The notes: generated from the letters alone by a model not told the origin. A stretch of 52,133 bases of DNA from Saprospiraceae bacterium (GCA_020628855.1 JAHDEL010000018.1:1-52133), one strand, 5' to 3'; shown: positions 8,637 to 17,815, numbered from the stretch's first letter. A program made the numbers and translations.

Positions 8637-9455
8637 ATGGATGCTTTTTTGGAGTTTTTCGGATCAATGCCCAACACCTATAAACTGGCTTGGATAGTAA
8701 TGTGTCTCACGATTACTTGGATACTTGAGTTTGGTACTCCCCTGCTCCATCTAGATTATAATAAGATCAAACATGGAAGCCGCAATCTAGTCTTTTTACT
8801 CACATCATTATTGATCAATGTTCTCTTTGGCCTGCTTACTGCAGGTGCCTTCCTGTGGGTGGCGGAACATAATTTTGGGCTACTCAACATCATGCATCTC
8901 AATCCTTGGATTGAAATGGTATTAGCAATCTTACTACTAGACCTTTGTGCTCAATATATAGCTCATGTTCTACTTCATAAGGTGAAGTGGATGTGGAAAT
9001 TTCACTTGGTACATCACAGTGATACTCATGTTGATGCCACAACTGGGACTCGTCATCACCCTGGTGATTACTTGATTAGGGAGGTTTTTGCCATCGTTGG
9101 TGTTGTACTTTTCGGAATCCCATTCGCATTTTATATCTTCTATAGGATATGCACTATTTTCTTTACATATCTAGCTCATGCAAATATCAAACTTCCATTA
9201 TGGCTAGATAAATCTTTGAGCTATGTCTTCGTGAGTCCAAATATGCACAAATTTCATCATCATTTTGAAAGACCTTGGACCGACACCAATTTTGGTAATA
9301 TCTTTTCTATTTGGGATCGACTTTTTGGGACATTTGTTTACCATGACCCAAAACTGATAACCTATGGCCTCGATGTAGTCGAAGCAGAAAAAAGTGAAGA
9401 CTTGAAATATCAATTTGCTTTGCCTTGGAACAAGGACATCAAAACGGATTATTAA
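8637..9455 (+). CDS. Sterol desaturase/fatty acid hydroxylase family membrane protein
   Basis: Integral membrane di-iron oxygenase family, 272 residues, with hydrophobic segments near residues 15-35, 45-75, 90-110 and 150-175. The eight-histidine-type metal ligands are visible: HVLLH at 110-114, HLVHH at 123-127, RHH at 139-141 and HKFHHH at 204-209. Such enzymes hydroxylate or desaturate lipids, sterols or carotenoids; the substrate here is unknown. It lies 40 bases behind the TetR gene as the last gene of the fad operon and is followed by a terminator, so it is probably induced with beta-oxidation genes, perhaps acting on membrane or imported lipids. Confidence 0.85.
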   Translation: MDAFLEFFGSMPNTYKLAWIVMCLTITWILEFGTPLLHLDYNKIKHGSRNLVFLLTSLLINVLFGLLTAGAFLWVAEHNFGLLNIMHLNPWIEMVLAILLLDLCAQYIAHVLLHKVKWMWKFHLVHHSDTHVDATTGTRHHPGDYLIREVFAIVGVVLFGIPFAFYIFYRICTIFFTYLAHANIKLPLWLDKSLSYVFVSPNMHKFHHHFERPWTDTNFGNIFSIWDRLFGTFVYHDPKLITYGLDVVEAEKSEDLKYQFALPWNKDIKTDY

Positions 9456-9459
9456 AAGT

Positions 9460-9494
9460 AAAAGAGCCGCAAAATTTTCATTTGCAGCTCTTTT
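9460..9494. terminator. Bidirectional terminator after the fad operon
   Basis: AAAAGAGC and GCAAA on the left pair with TTTGC and GCTCTTTT on the right, with one mismatch (9468/9486) and a 7-base loop. It separates two convergent genes and has T-rich tracts in both reading directions. Confidence 0.8.
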
Positions 9495-9501
9495 AGATAA
9501 T

Positions 9502-12318
9502 TTATCTTGCGATAGTAAATCGTCTACTTATTTGTCTATTCTCAGTTGATAACTTAAATAGATACTGTCCTTCATTCCATTCCTGCACATCTAAATTCAG
9601 TTGGCCAGAAAATTCGGATTCATATTGTAGTTGACCTAACATGTTAAATGCTTGTAGAATCATTGTTTCGTTTTCAATATCCGAAGAAACTACTACTTCT
9701 GTAGAAGCTGGATTTGGAAATGCATTCAATAGGCTATTGCTCCCATAAACTTCCTCTGTTGAAGAAACTACACTAAGAGCATATTCGTACACTTCACTAG
9801 TACACGGATCGAAAGCCTCCTCTAACTCCCAATCAAAAAAGAAGAAATAGATTGAAGGGAAAGAACTGTTCGTAAGCGTTAACCAAGTATCAAACTCCAA
9901 AGGAAAACTTGGATTGAATGACACTTTGAAATGCGGATGATTCTCTCCAAAACTCGATTGATTAATTTCAGTATCTGTAGTCATTCTATAATTCTCCCCT
10001 GCTGTGACTTCCCAGTCTAACTCAACTGTATAAACACTTCCTGCTTCTAGATCAACAGTCTTCCTACCTAATTCTTCTCCATCACTTCGTACTAACAAAA
10101 TATCTCTAATCCCAGATGCCGTTGTTTCTACATTCACAGATTTGATTGTCAAATTCCTTTGCGGACTGAAGTACATCAATCCATTTTCATTAAAGAAATT
10201 ATCATTCAGCGTTTCATCCTCCATCATAAGACCAGCACTCGTTGCAATTGGAGTAATATCTGGAGATACCGTAAAGTAATAGGACACATCGCTCACTGCA
10301 TCGAAACTGTATTCTGGGCCTTCACCAATCAAGTTAGTAGCTTCTTCATCAGAATACCATTTAGTACCATCTACATCTGTAGTTATCGTTGTAGGACCAG
10401 GAGATACAATTTCTTGTCTATCGCTATCCGTTGGTACAGTCACAAAAGTCACCATAATCTCTTCCGAGTACACGTTTGCGCAAGAACTCAGTATTTGCGC
10501 TTGAACAGAGCCTGATTGATCTATAATATAAGAATTACTGACAGTTCCATCTTGCCATTCTATCTCTTCATAATTCAAAACAGTGATTTCCACAGAAGCG
10601 CCTTCGCACAATGTAATATTCTCACTCACATTAAGTATTGGAGGATTAATGGTTGGAGTATTATGAATAATCAAAGCATTCGAAGCTGCTTCACAGTTCT
10701 CTTTAAATCCTTGATAAACACCAGCCACATCGACTGTAATCTGCTCAGCCACTTCGCCAGTACTCCAATTCAGTACTCCATCATTCGAGAAGATAGTGAT
10801 AGACTCGCCGCTATTCTCACAAATAAAAGGCTCATCTGTTGTAAATATTTCAGGTAACTCTGCCTGACAATCATCTTCAACAAGAACAACATGTTCATTT
10901 ACTGAGATATCAGTATATACATTGTGGATTCCTGAAGGCCAGTCGACTGTAATCGAATCAATAACACCTTCTTGTCCCAAACCAAAATGTTGGTTCAATG
11001 TGTTCTGAATACTGTACGAAACACCAGATTTAGAGAATCTACACTTCCGTCCAGATGGTGTATGCACGATAACATGAGCACCAATACCCATCGAATTGGA
11101 AACGGTTCCTTTCAGAGTCGCAGATACAAAGTTATTATCATTCGCTTCATTCACATAAATCAAATCAGGTCTACCTGATGGGCCACCGAGACCACTACTT
11201 CCCGCATAGAGATCAAGAAAGCCATCATGGTTAATATCACCAAAAGCTCCTGACAAAAACTGAGATATCCCACTACCGTTAACTTCAGATGTAAAAGTCC
11301 CGCCTTCATTCCAATAAATAATCGAAATCGAGCCTGCCACTATGATGTCCTCCCAACCATTGTTATCAAAATCAGCAATAATTGATTGATAAGCGGTGCC
11401 ATTATTTGGAACCAAATCTCTAAAAGACATATCTTCTAAAAAACTTCCATTACCATCATTGATAAACAATTGATTAGGGAAATCGTGATTTATAACGACT
11501 AAATCCTGATAGCCATCTCCATTAAAGTCTCCATAATCTGCAGCCCAAGATTGAGCTCCTGATGCTACACCTCTTTCGTTGGCAACTTCTGTAAATGTGC
11601 CGTCCCCATTGTTGAGGAACAAAGCATTAATTCTTCTAGGATCTGTATCTTCCGTTACACCTAGTCTACATTTACCAATGTAAAGATCGTTATCATTATC
11701 ATTATCTATATCAGTCCAAACACTACTGTAATTTCCAGAATTATCTGAAACAGGTGTAGTAGCCATATCTATATAATCAGACCTGTCAACCAAGACTCCC
11801 TCACCATCATTGAGAAACACTTTGGAATGTCCATCATCATGGCAAACGAAGAGATCGATAAATCCATCATTATCTATATCCGCAATACTAAATGCTTGCG
11901 CAAAGAAATCACCTGCACTTACTTGCTGATCAAGGCTATACTGGTTATCACCCAAATTTTTATAGACGAAAAGACCATCGTATAATCCCGCAAAAAACAT
12001 TTCATTAATACCATCGTTCTCCAAATCTAAAACCCCTTGAGCCCAAGGCTCAATGCTTGCTGTTTTGAATTTAGCCGCGAGGTAAAGGCTATCTGTCGAC
12101 TGAGAATTATGATATACTCTGACATTATCTCCATGGACTAGCAGCACATCGTCTCTATTATCCCCATTGATATCAGTAATTACTTTAGGAATAAACGAAT
12201 TATAATCTGCATGATTGAAATAGTATTGAGTCGCATCAAAGTTGACTTGAGCAAAAGCAGAGAAAGACAGTATCGTTAGGAAAACTGATACTATGCTAGG
12301 AATTCTTTGATTTATCAT
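9502..12318 (-). CDS. Secreted FG-GAP/VCBS repeat protein with ASPIC/UnbV domain and T9SS sorting signal
   Basis: A 938-residue secreted protein. A signal peptide (residues 1-23, ending AFAQ) is followed by FG-GAP/VCBS beta-propeller repeats rich in calcium-binding DxDxDG-type loops (DINGDNRDD, DIDNDGFIDLF, DFNGDGYQDL, DINHDGFLDLY). An ASPIC/UnbV domain lies near residues 400-460 (GAHVIVHTPSGRK to HFGLGQ). Immunoglobulin-like segments follow, then a C-terminal type A T9SS sorting domain from FPNPASTEVVV to the end. The architecture is that of CRTAC1-like proteins, whose function in Bacteroidota is mostly unknown. Its start overlaps the end of the upstream small barrel gene by 23 bases, so the two are probably made together and act at the cell surface. 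Confidence 0.85.
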   Translation of the reverse strand: MINQRIPSIVSVFLTILSFSAFAQVNFDATQYYFNHADYNSFIPKVITDINGDNRDDVLLVHGDNVRVYHNSQSTDSLYLAAKFKTASIEPWAQGVLDLENDGINEMFFAGLYDGLFVYKNLGDNQYSLDQQVSAGDFFAQAFSIADIDNDGFIDLFVCHDDGHSKVFLNDGEGVLVDRSDYIDMATTPVSDNSGNYSSVWTDIDNDNDNDLYIGKCRLGVTEDTDPRRINALFLNNGDGTFTEVANERGVASGAQSWAADYGDFNGDGYQDLVVINHDFPNQLFINDGNGSFLEDMSFRDLVPNNGTAYQSIIADFDNNGWEDIIVAGSISIIYWNEGGTFTSEVNGSGISQFLSGAFGDINHDGFLDLYAGSSGLGGPSGRPDLIYVNEANDNNFVSATLKGTVSNSMGIGAHVIVHTPSGRKCRFSKSGVSYSIQNTLNQHFGLGQEGVIDSITVDWPSGIHNVYTDISVNEHVVLVEDDCQAELPEIFTTDEPFICENSGESITIFSNDGVLNWSTGEVAEQITVDVAGVYQGFKENCEAASNALIIHNTPTINPPILNVSENITLCEGASVEITVLNYEEIEWQDGTVSNSYIIDQSGSVQAQILSSCANVYSEEIMVTFVTVPTDSDRQEIVSPGPTTITTDVDGTKWYSDEEATNLIGEGPEYSFDAVSDVSYYFTVSPDITPIATSAGLMMEDETLNDNFFNENGLMYFSPQRNLTIKSVNVETTASGIRDILLVRSDGEELGRKTVDLEAGSVYTVELDWEVTAGENYRMTTDTEINQSSFGENHPHFKVSFNPSFPLEFDTWLTLTNSSFPSIYFFFFDWELEEAFDPCTSEVYEYALSVVSSTEEVYGSNSLLNAFPNPASTEVVVSSDIENETMILQAFNMLGQLQYESEFSGQLNLDVQEWNEGQYLFKLSTENRQISRRFTIAR

Positions 12319-12859
12319 TTTTCTTCTTACGTTTAAATATAGAATTAAGGGTGTCCTTGAGTTGCTTCTTTTTGCGCTTTACAAGTACATATCTTAATGA
12401 CACTCCAGATGACCTAATCACCCTATTATCATTAAATTTATTAAATAAAAATATCGGTTGGAAATCAGCAGATAGATTAAACCTACTAAATGTTATCTCT
12501 GCTCCTAAAGTTAGAGGAATTATTGGAGATTCTTGAACAATAGTGTTGTTTTTGTCTTTATGCCAGATATACCCTATCCCTGTTCCCGCAAATACATTAA
12601 ACCGCTTAGATAGCAATGGAAGATGTTGCTTGATTAGCAATTGACCATTTCTATTGGAATCAAACAATCCATCCTCATAGATTAATTCTGCCGTTGTCTT
12701 GCTCTTTGCTGGAAAACGTTGCGCAAAGGAAATTCCAAAATCCGATCCTATTCGAAATCCAAATGCGGTATTATATGCTTGAGCCTGTATTGAACTTTGG
12801 GCAAAAGAACAGATAAGGAATAAAAAAAACACCTTCTTACAAATGATATTGTTTTGCAT
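12296..12859 (-). CDS. Small outer-membrane beta-barrel-like protein, hypothetical
   Basis: A 187-residue protein with a signal peptide (cleavage near IQAQA, residue 27) and alternating aromatic strands such as NTAFGFRIGSDFGISFAQRF and FNVFAGTGIGYIWH, typical of small outer-membrane barrels. The final strand SSGVSLRYVLV is followed by an unusually basic tail of about 30 residues, rich in Lys, which would not belong to the barrel. I do not recognise a specific family. It is the first gene of a leftward pair with the FG-GAP protein, whose start codon it overlaps. Confidence 0.65.
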   Translation of the reverse strand: MQNNIICKKVFFLFLICSFAQSSIQAQAYNTAFGFRIGSDFGISFAQRFPAKSKTTAELIYEDGLFDSNRNGQLLIKQHLPLLSKRFNVFAGTGIGYIWHKDKNNTIVQESPIIPLTLGAEITFSRFNLSADFQPIFLFNKFNDNRVIRSSGVSLRYVLVKRKKKQLKDTLNSIFKRKKKNDKSKNS

Positions 12860-12882
12860 CTCTAGATGGATTAGTACTTTTG
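12852..12882 (+). promoter_or_regulatory. Promoter of the methyltransferase gene at 12900
   Basis: TTTTG (12852-12856) and TACTTTTG (12875-12882) are separated by 18 bases, a complete Bacteroidota -33/-7 promoter. Transcription would begin about ten bases before the TTG start at 12900. The -33 part abuts the start codon of the divergent gene. Confidence 0.65.
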
Positions 12883-12899
12883 AATAAAGAATACTTGCA

Positions 12900-13730
12900 T
12901 TGAACGTTATTGGGATTGGATTCGCATATTTGGATTACTATTTAAAGGCTAAAACGAAATTTAAAATTCATTCGCCAAGACTATTTCAAATAATTTCAGA
13001 CGTCATTCTTGATACTAGAGAATACTATAGCTTCACCCAAATAGAGCGGATAAGAACGTTACTATTACAAGATGAAACTCAGCTTACCTTGCAGGACTAC
13101 GGTGCCGGAAGTCGTATTAAGAATCGAAGTAAGAGCGTTAAGCAAATTGTAAAAACAGCTGCATCTTCTCCGCAAAAAGGAAAAGAGTTACACAGACTAA
13201 TCAAGAGTTGCCAATGCAAGCATATACTTGAACTTGGAACAAATGTGGGTCTTGGTTCTTTGTACATGGCTACAGCCAATCCAAAGAGCAATCTCATAAC
13301 AATTGAAGGTGATCCAGAACTTGCGAGATATGCTCAAAGACATTTCGACCAATTGCAAATACATTCGATTCAACTTATAAATGATCAGTTTGACCTGCGA
13401 TTACCAGCTCTGCTCAAATCTTTGCATCAACCTATAGATTGCGTCTATCTTGATGGTAATCATCAAATGGAAGCAACAAAACACTATTACTCACTGATAG
13501 CACCCTATCTCGATGAAAGATCTGTAATAATTCTAGATGACATCAGGTGGTCATCTGATATGTATACTGCTTGGAAAGCAATTGCTTCTTTACCTGAATG
13601 GTCTACTTTGGATCTTGGTAGCTACGGTGTTTTATTCAGCAATGCAATGCTCGAGACTGCCGAGAAGATGGACTTGGCTTATATTGATTTTTGGAAGAAG
13701 CCTTGGCAAATTGGCCTATTTGCTAATTAA
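12900..13730 (+). CDS. Class I SAM-dependent methyltransferase
   Basis: A 276-residue Rossmann-fold methyltransferase. Motif I is ELGTNVG at residues 111-117, followed by the acidic end of strand 2 in TIEGDPE and a YLDGNH plus ILDDIRWS segment typical of the O-methyltransferase-like group with a metal or acidic active site. The N-terminal part, with KFKIHSPRLF and the DYGAGS segment, resembles a Bacteroidota-specific family of unknown substrate. Translation appears to begin at TTG (12900): the frame is closed by a stop at 12885-12887, no ATG is near, and a good promoter ends just upstream. The 3' end overlaps the convergent regulator gene by 4 bases. Confidence 0.82.
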   Translation: MNVIGIGFAYLDYYLKAKTKFKIHSPRLFQIISDVILDTREYYSFTQIERIRTLLLQDETQLTLQDYGAGSRIKNRSKSVKQIVKTAASSPQKGKELHRLIKSCQCKHILELGTNVGLGSLYMATANPKSNLITIEGDPELARYAQRHFDQLQIHSIQLINDQFDLRLPALLKSLHQPIDCVYLDGNHQMEATKHYYSLIAPYLDERSVIILDDIRWSSDMYTAWKAIASLPEWSTLDLGSYGVLFSNAMLETAEKMDLAYIDFWKKPWQIGLFAN

Positions 13731-14539
13731 CGTCTAGTAGATTTGATTAGCGTCTCTATCGTTCCGTTTAATGTTTTGATAGTTTCTGTTTGGTTTGCTA
13801 CAATAGACTTCAGAGATTCTACTTGATCAAAGAATCCTTGTTTGATATTATTAGGGGATGGATTAAAGGCAGAAATAGTTACTTCTACATTCCAAATCTC
13901 TTGTATCTCTTCTCCATCAACCATGAAGGGCTGATAATAAGTATTATCGGATATGAGTTCAAGTTGTGCGGATTTGCTTAGGTGGTTCTTTACTCGCTTG
14001 ACATAGACACTATCTTGAGTCACAATAATGTAGACATACCCATCCTTAAGTTTTGAAATCCAATTCTCCTGACTTAACAAACTACAAACTACTTTGTCTC
14101 CTGAATAAAGTGTTGGCTCCATTGAGTCGCCTGAAATATCAAAACATCTATGCACCCCTGTATTATAGTCATAGCCTGGCAATGAGAAGCTTGGCATTTC
14201 TTCGCATAAAATGGGATCATGCAACTGGCCACCATATCCAGCCTGAGCTGCAACTGGCACATAACCGATTGGGCCTGGCTGGTGCGCTGGCACTGCTAGG
14301 TCTTGATTGACAAACATTGGTCCATCACCTGTATACAGATATTGGGCATTGAGATGAAAGCGTTCTACCACTTTTGCAATAATATCAATAGTAACGTTTC
14401 TATTTTGCTTGAGCATCTCATGCAGAGATTGAGGGTGTATATCTATTGATAAAGCAAAACTTCTGAATGAGTTAATAACACCGCATTCTTTGAGTGACTG
14501 AATGCATTTGACAAATCGGGAAGTGACTATATGACTCAT
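13727..14539 (-). CDS. XRE-type helix-turn-helix regulator with S24 (LexA/C1-like) domain
   Basis: A 270-residue regulator combining an N-terminal helix-turn-helix (about residues 8-65) with a C-terminal LexA-type peptidase/dimerisation domain. The catalytic pair is present: Ser139 in GDSMEP and Lys181 in VYVKRVK. An Ala100-Gly101 bond in VAAQAGYGG is placed like the self-cleavage site of LexA/C1 proteins. A predicted coiled coil closes the protein. Although the frame is open from 14596, the ATG at 14539 is preferred because a promoter lies between the two. This could be a stress-responsive repressor; no phage genes are nearby, so it is not an obvious prophage repressor. Targets cannot be named. 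Confidence 0.82.
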   Translation of the reverse strand: MSHIVTSRFVKCIQSLKECGVINSFRSFALSIDIHPQSLHEMLKQNRNVTIDIIAKVVERFHLNAQYLYTGDGPMFVNQDLAVPAHQPGPIGYVPVAAQAGYGGQLHDPILCEEMPSFSLPGYDYNTGVHRCFDISGDSMEPTLYSGDKVVCSLLSQENWISKLKDGYVYIIVTQDSVYVKRVKNHLSKSAQLELISDNTYYQPFMVDGEEIQEIWNVEVTISAFNPSPNNIKQGFFDQVESLKSIVANQTETIKTLNGTIETLIKSTRR

Positions 14540-14571
14540 ATCAGGATAAGTGGTTTTGTCGTTTTGATAAA

Positions 14572-14598
14572 CAAATATAAAATATTTATATATCAAAA
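14572..14598 (-). promoter_or_regulatory. Promoter of the XRE-S24 regulator
   Basis: On the minus strand, TTTG (14598-14595) and TATATTTG (14579-14572) form -33 and -7 boxes, with a rather short 15-base spacer. The ATG at 14539 is 33 bases downstream of the -7 box. Confidence 0.5.
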
Positions 14599-14691
14599 AT
14601 TAATTAATATGTAATAATATTAAGAAAAATTATCATATTAAATCAAACGACTGATTATTAGTATTATACAAATTATAGATTAAGTTAATGT

Positions 14692-14726
14692 TTTATATAT
14701 GATATTACAAATAAATCATATATAAA
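14692..14726 (-). terminator. A/T-only hairpin after gldC
   Basis: Twelve-base arms (14692-14703 with 14715-14726) around an 11-base loop, 21 bases beyond the gldC stop. It is almost all A/T and lacks a clear T tract, so it is only a possible terminator in a very A/T-rich 200-base gap. Confidence 0.35.
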
Positions 14727-14747
14727 GTTTCTATAATGTATAAAATA

Positions 14748-15074
14748 CTATTCTTTAGTTAGAATTTCCGTTCGTTCACCAAAGTACTGAATGAATTTTT
14801 GCATGTCATTTGCAAGTTCTGTATTACGTGTGGCTTTATAATATGTATCAGCTATAGCTCTTAAAGACTGGAAGACAAATCGGTCCATTTCATTGATTTG
14901 TAATTCATTAGTCCACAAATCAATTTTGACAGTATCGAGACTGTTCGCATCAAACAGAGATAACATCATAGCTTTTCCTTGGATGGCATCTGGAATATCA
15001 TCTCCCGAACAAATGATACTTTCTGGAGTTTTAGTTGTGTCCAACTTTACTTCTATGTTTATATTCTTATTCAT
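14748..15074 (-). CDS. gldC: Gliding motility protein GldC
   Basis: A 108-residue cytoplasmic protein matching GldC, an accessory protein of Bacteroidota gliding motility and type IX secretion. Shared features are the GKAMMLSLFD segment, the IDLWT motif followed by EMDRFVFQSLRAIADTYYKAT, and the closing DMQKFIQYFGER helix. The length equals the family. In Flavobacterium, GldC is helpful but its exact biochemical role is unclear. Here it stands alone, divergent from a type B T9SS cargo gene. It supports the presence of a full gliding/T9SS machinery elsewhere in the genome. Confidence 0.85.
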   Translation of the reverse strand: MNKNINIEVKLDTTKTPESIICSGDDIPDAIQGKAMMLSLFDANSLDTVKIDLWTNELQINEMDRFVFQSLRAIADTYYKATRNTELANDMQKFIQYFGERTEILTKE

Positions 15075-15216
15075 GAACTCAGTTTCTAAATGCTAAAGGT
15101 AGCGTTTTCATAGCTCATTTCATTTTATAAACAGAATTGTCAAATAGACTGCTCTAGAAGAAAATTAAGGCCTAGTATATAAGGTTGAGACCAAAAATTA
15201 AATTAATATTTATACA

Positions 15217-17160
15217 ATGAATATGAGAATGATTGCAACCGTCTGCTGTATGGCGTTCCTCTTGACCAGTGTACAAGGAGGACACATCATCGGTGGTGAA
15301 TTATACTATTCTTGTGATGGTCAAGAAAACTTCTCATTTACAATGAATCTCTATCGAGATTGTGCTGGTACAGGAGCACAATTTGATTCTACTCCTGGTT
15401 CAACAACAGGTCGTGTAACTATCTATCGTGGCAGCAGCACAGATGTTTTCCAATCTATTATCCTACCTGCGCCTGAAGTCACAGAAGTAGATTTGACAAC
15501 GGGCAACCCTTGTCTCAATGCACCTAGCAATTTGTGCTTGCAACAGGGAGTTTATTTCTTTAATGCTGTTTTGCCGCTGAGTGATGAACCTTATCATGTC
15601 GTCTACCAAAGATGTTGTAGAAACCCAACGATCAACAACCTAGTGGATCCAGGTGATGCTGGTGGAACCTATGCCGTGGAAATAACCCCATATGCACAAG
15701 AAGTTTGCAATAGCTCTCCAAGATTTATTGGTCTCCCGCCGCCAGTAATCTGCCTGGATGAATTATTAAATTATGATCATTCTGCATTTGACATCGATGG
15801 CGATTCTTTAGTTTACGAGTTTTGCACGCCTTATGGTGGTGGCACTTCGCAAAGCCCTGTACCTAACCCTTCATTACCTCCGCCATGGAATCCGCTCACA
15901 TTTGCAACACCATACTCGTTTGACAACCCAATGGGTGGCTTACCTAGAGTTGATTTAAATGAAGACGGAATGATTGAAGGCATTCCTAGTATTGGTGGAC
16001 AGTTTGTAGTTACAGTATGTGCATCAGAATATAGGGACGGCGTGCTTCTTTCTACAATACGAAGAGAGTTCCAATTTAATGTCACTGATTGTATTCCATT
16101 TATTCAAGCTCAAATAGTCAGTGACGCTTTAGAATTTGATACTTACATTCTACAAAGCTGCAATGATTTAGATATTATGTTTAATGATATCAGCTTCCCT
16201 TCTCAAAATATTGAATCTTACTCTTGGGAAGTACTTATGAGTGAAGACAGTCTATTCGAATGGAATATTCCTAACAACCTAGTTACTTTTCCGAGTCCTG
16301 GAGATTATAATGGTCTACTTATCATAAATCCAGATTCGCAATGCAGTGATACTGCAAATTTCAAAGTTGTAATAACACCCGAAATGCTGCCGGGTTTTAC
16401 CAAAGAAGCAGATATATGCGAAGAATCAGAAATCGAATTTAGTCCACTTCTGTTACCTCCAACGGTTGAATCCTTATCATGGTCCTTTGGCAATGGATTA
16501 ACAAGCGTAGAAACTACACCAATAGTACAATTTGAAGAGCCAGGAAATTACATTATAGATCTTGATTTCATTGATACTATTGGTTGTCAAGAGACATACA
16601 CAGATACACTGGCCTATTTTCCCATTGATGAGAATTGGTCCATTGCGTTAGATTCTACAACTGATCTAACTTGTCCGCCTGTCGATTTTTTCTTTACAAT
16701 TGATTCAGACTTTATCACAGATGCTTATACAGTGGATTGGAATACTGGAGACAATACAACTGGAGAAGGATATGATTACCAGCATAGGTATAATAGAGCA
16801 GGTGTTTTTGATGTGAATGTTACGATACTCTCTCCTACTGGCTGCCAAGACTCTAAAAATTATCCTGCATTTGTTGATCTCCCTTTTGGGTTATTTATAC
16901 CAAACATATTTATGCCTGATGCTCCCGGAGTCAATGGAAATTTCTGCATTCAATCCCTTTGTCCTTTGACTAATTTTGACTTGAAGGTATTTGATAGATA
17001 TGGAAATATAGTCTTTGAATCAGTAGACAGAGATGCTTGTTGGGATGGTTACATTGACGGTAGACTAGCACAAGCTGGTGTGTATGCATATGCATTAAAA
17101 TACAATGACGAATTTGCTGAAGAGAATTACATCGGAGGAGATATTACCATTGTTTATTAG
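15217..17160 (+). CDS. T9SS type B cargo protein with PKD-like domains (gliding motility-associated C-terminal domain)
   Basis: A 647-residue secreted protein. After a signal peptide (residues 1-21, ending VQGGH) comes GGELYYSCDGQENFSFTMNLYRDC, the typical opening of large Bacteroidota surface proteins. PKD-like beta-sandwiches follow around residues 385-560 (SWSFGNGLTSVETTP and DWNTGDN). The last 85 residues form the gliding motility-associated (CHU_C, type B sorting) domain: IPNIFMPDAPGVNGNF, FDRYGNIVFES and the terminal GGDITIVY. About a dozen cysteines in the N-terminal half could form disulphides. The role is probably adhesion or surface structure. The downstream lipoprotein gene begins inside its last 11 bases. 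Confidence 0.85.
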   Translation: MNMRMIATVCCMAFLLTSVQGGHIIGGELYYSCDGQENFSFTMNLYRDCAGTGAQFDSTPGSTTGRVTIYRGSSTDVFQSIILPAPEVTEVDLTTGNPCLNAPSNLCLQQGVYFFNAVLPLSDEPYHVVYQRCCRNPTINNLVDPGDAGGTYAVEITPYAQEVCNSSPRFIGLPPPVICLDELLNYDHSAFDIDGDSLVYEFCTPYGGGTSQSPVPNPSLPPPWNPLTFATPYSFDNPMGGLPRVDLNEDGMIEGIPSIGGQFVVTVCASEYRDGVLLSTIRREFQFNVTDCIPFIQAQIVSDALEFDTYILQSCNDLDIMFNDISFPSQNIESYSWEVLMSEDSLFEWNIPNNLVTFPSPGDYNGLLIINPDSQCSDTANFKVVITPEMLPGFTKEADICEESEIEFSPLLLPPTVESLSWSFGNGLTSVETTPIVQFEEPGNYIIDLDFIDTIGCQETYTDTLAYFPIDENWSIALDSTTDLTCPPVDFFFTIDSDFITDAYTVDWNTGDNTTGEGYDYQHRYNRAGVFDVNVTILSPTGCQDSKNYPAFVDLPFGLFIPNIFMPDAPGVNGNFCIQSLCPLTNFDLKVFDRYGNIVFESVDRDACWDGYIDGRLAQAGVYAYALKYNDEFAEENYIGGDITIVY

Positions 17161-17791
17161 ATGGTATTTACTTGCACTGTGCTACACTTGGCTACTTATC
17201 TTCCCGTCAGGCTGCATTCAAAAGATTAATCATTCCTCTCATGACATAGTATTACATCTTAGTAAATTACAAGCTCCTTGGTCTGATGTGATTGACTCCA
17301 CAGAAGTGCTCTTGATCCTCGACAATCAACATCTTGAGTTCTATTTTAAAGTTATAGATAGCTCTAGAGTCATCCAACATCAAGAAAAACTACATCAAGG
17401 CATTGTTCATTCGGATCGTGTTGAAATCTTTATTGCTGATCCAGAATGCTCTAAATTTTATGGCTTTGAGATTGACAGAATAGCAAGACTATTAAGTTTT
17501 GAAACTACATTCGGAGAAAAACCAAATCTAAACTGGGAGCCGCCGAGTGAATTGATCAACTATAAGGTAAAAGACACAGATCACGCCTATGAGGTAGCAG
17601 GATCTATTCATCTTCAAACACTCGAAGAGCTCAAACTTCTCAAGAATGATGAGTTATTGATAGGAATATTTCGAGCTGACTACTATGATCAAGAAGATTT
17701 AAGAAAGGTCAACTGGTTAACATGGAAAGTCCCTGATTCAGAAAATGCCAATTTCCATCTTCCTTCAGCCTTTGGAAAGGTCCGTTCGTAA
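17150..17791 (+). CDS. Lipoprotein with CBM9-like (DOMON-type) domain
   Basis: A probable outer-membrane lipoprotein. From the TTG start at 17150 the product has 213 residues and a short signal sequence ending in the lipobox PSGC (Cys22). The frame is open further upstream to 17105, but that extension would bury the signal peptide, so TTG is preferred. The rest resembles carbohydrate-binding module family 9: W followed by DST, then LDNQHLEFYFKVIDS, HSDRVEIFI, YGFEIDRIARLLSF and a NWLTWKVPD region near the end. Many such domains bind sugars, but no enzyme domain is attached here. It is translationally linked to the type B cargo gene upstream (11-base overlap). Confidence 0.72.
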   Translation: MFIRWYLLALCYTWLLIFPSGCIQKINHSSHDIVLHLSKLQAPWSDVIDSTEVLLILDNQHLEFYFKVIDSSRVIQHQEKLHQGIVHSDRVEIFIADPECSKFYGFEIDRIARLLSFETTFGEKPNLNWEPPSELINYKVKDTDHAYEVAGSIHLQTLEELKLLKNDELLIGIFRADYYDQEDLRKVNWLTWKVPDSENANFHLPSAFGKVRS

Positions 17792-17815
17792 TCTTCTTTG
17801 TCAGTATGAATACAC

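Noticed and set aside
13727-14596. A prophage remnant suggested by the C1/LexA-like regulator
   Set aside because: No integrase, structural or att-like sequence is nearby; neighbours are ordinary chromosomal genes.
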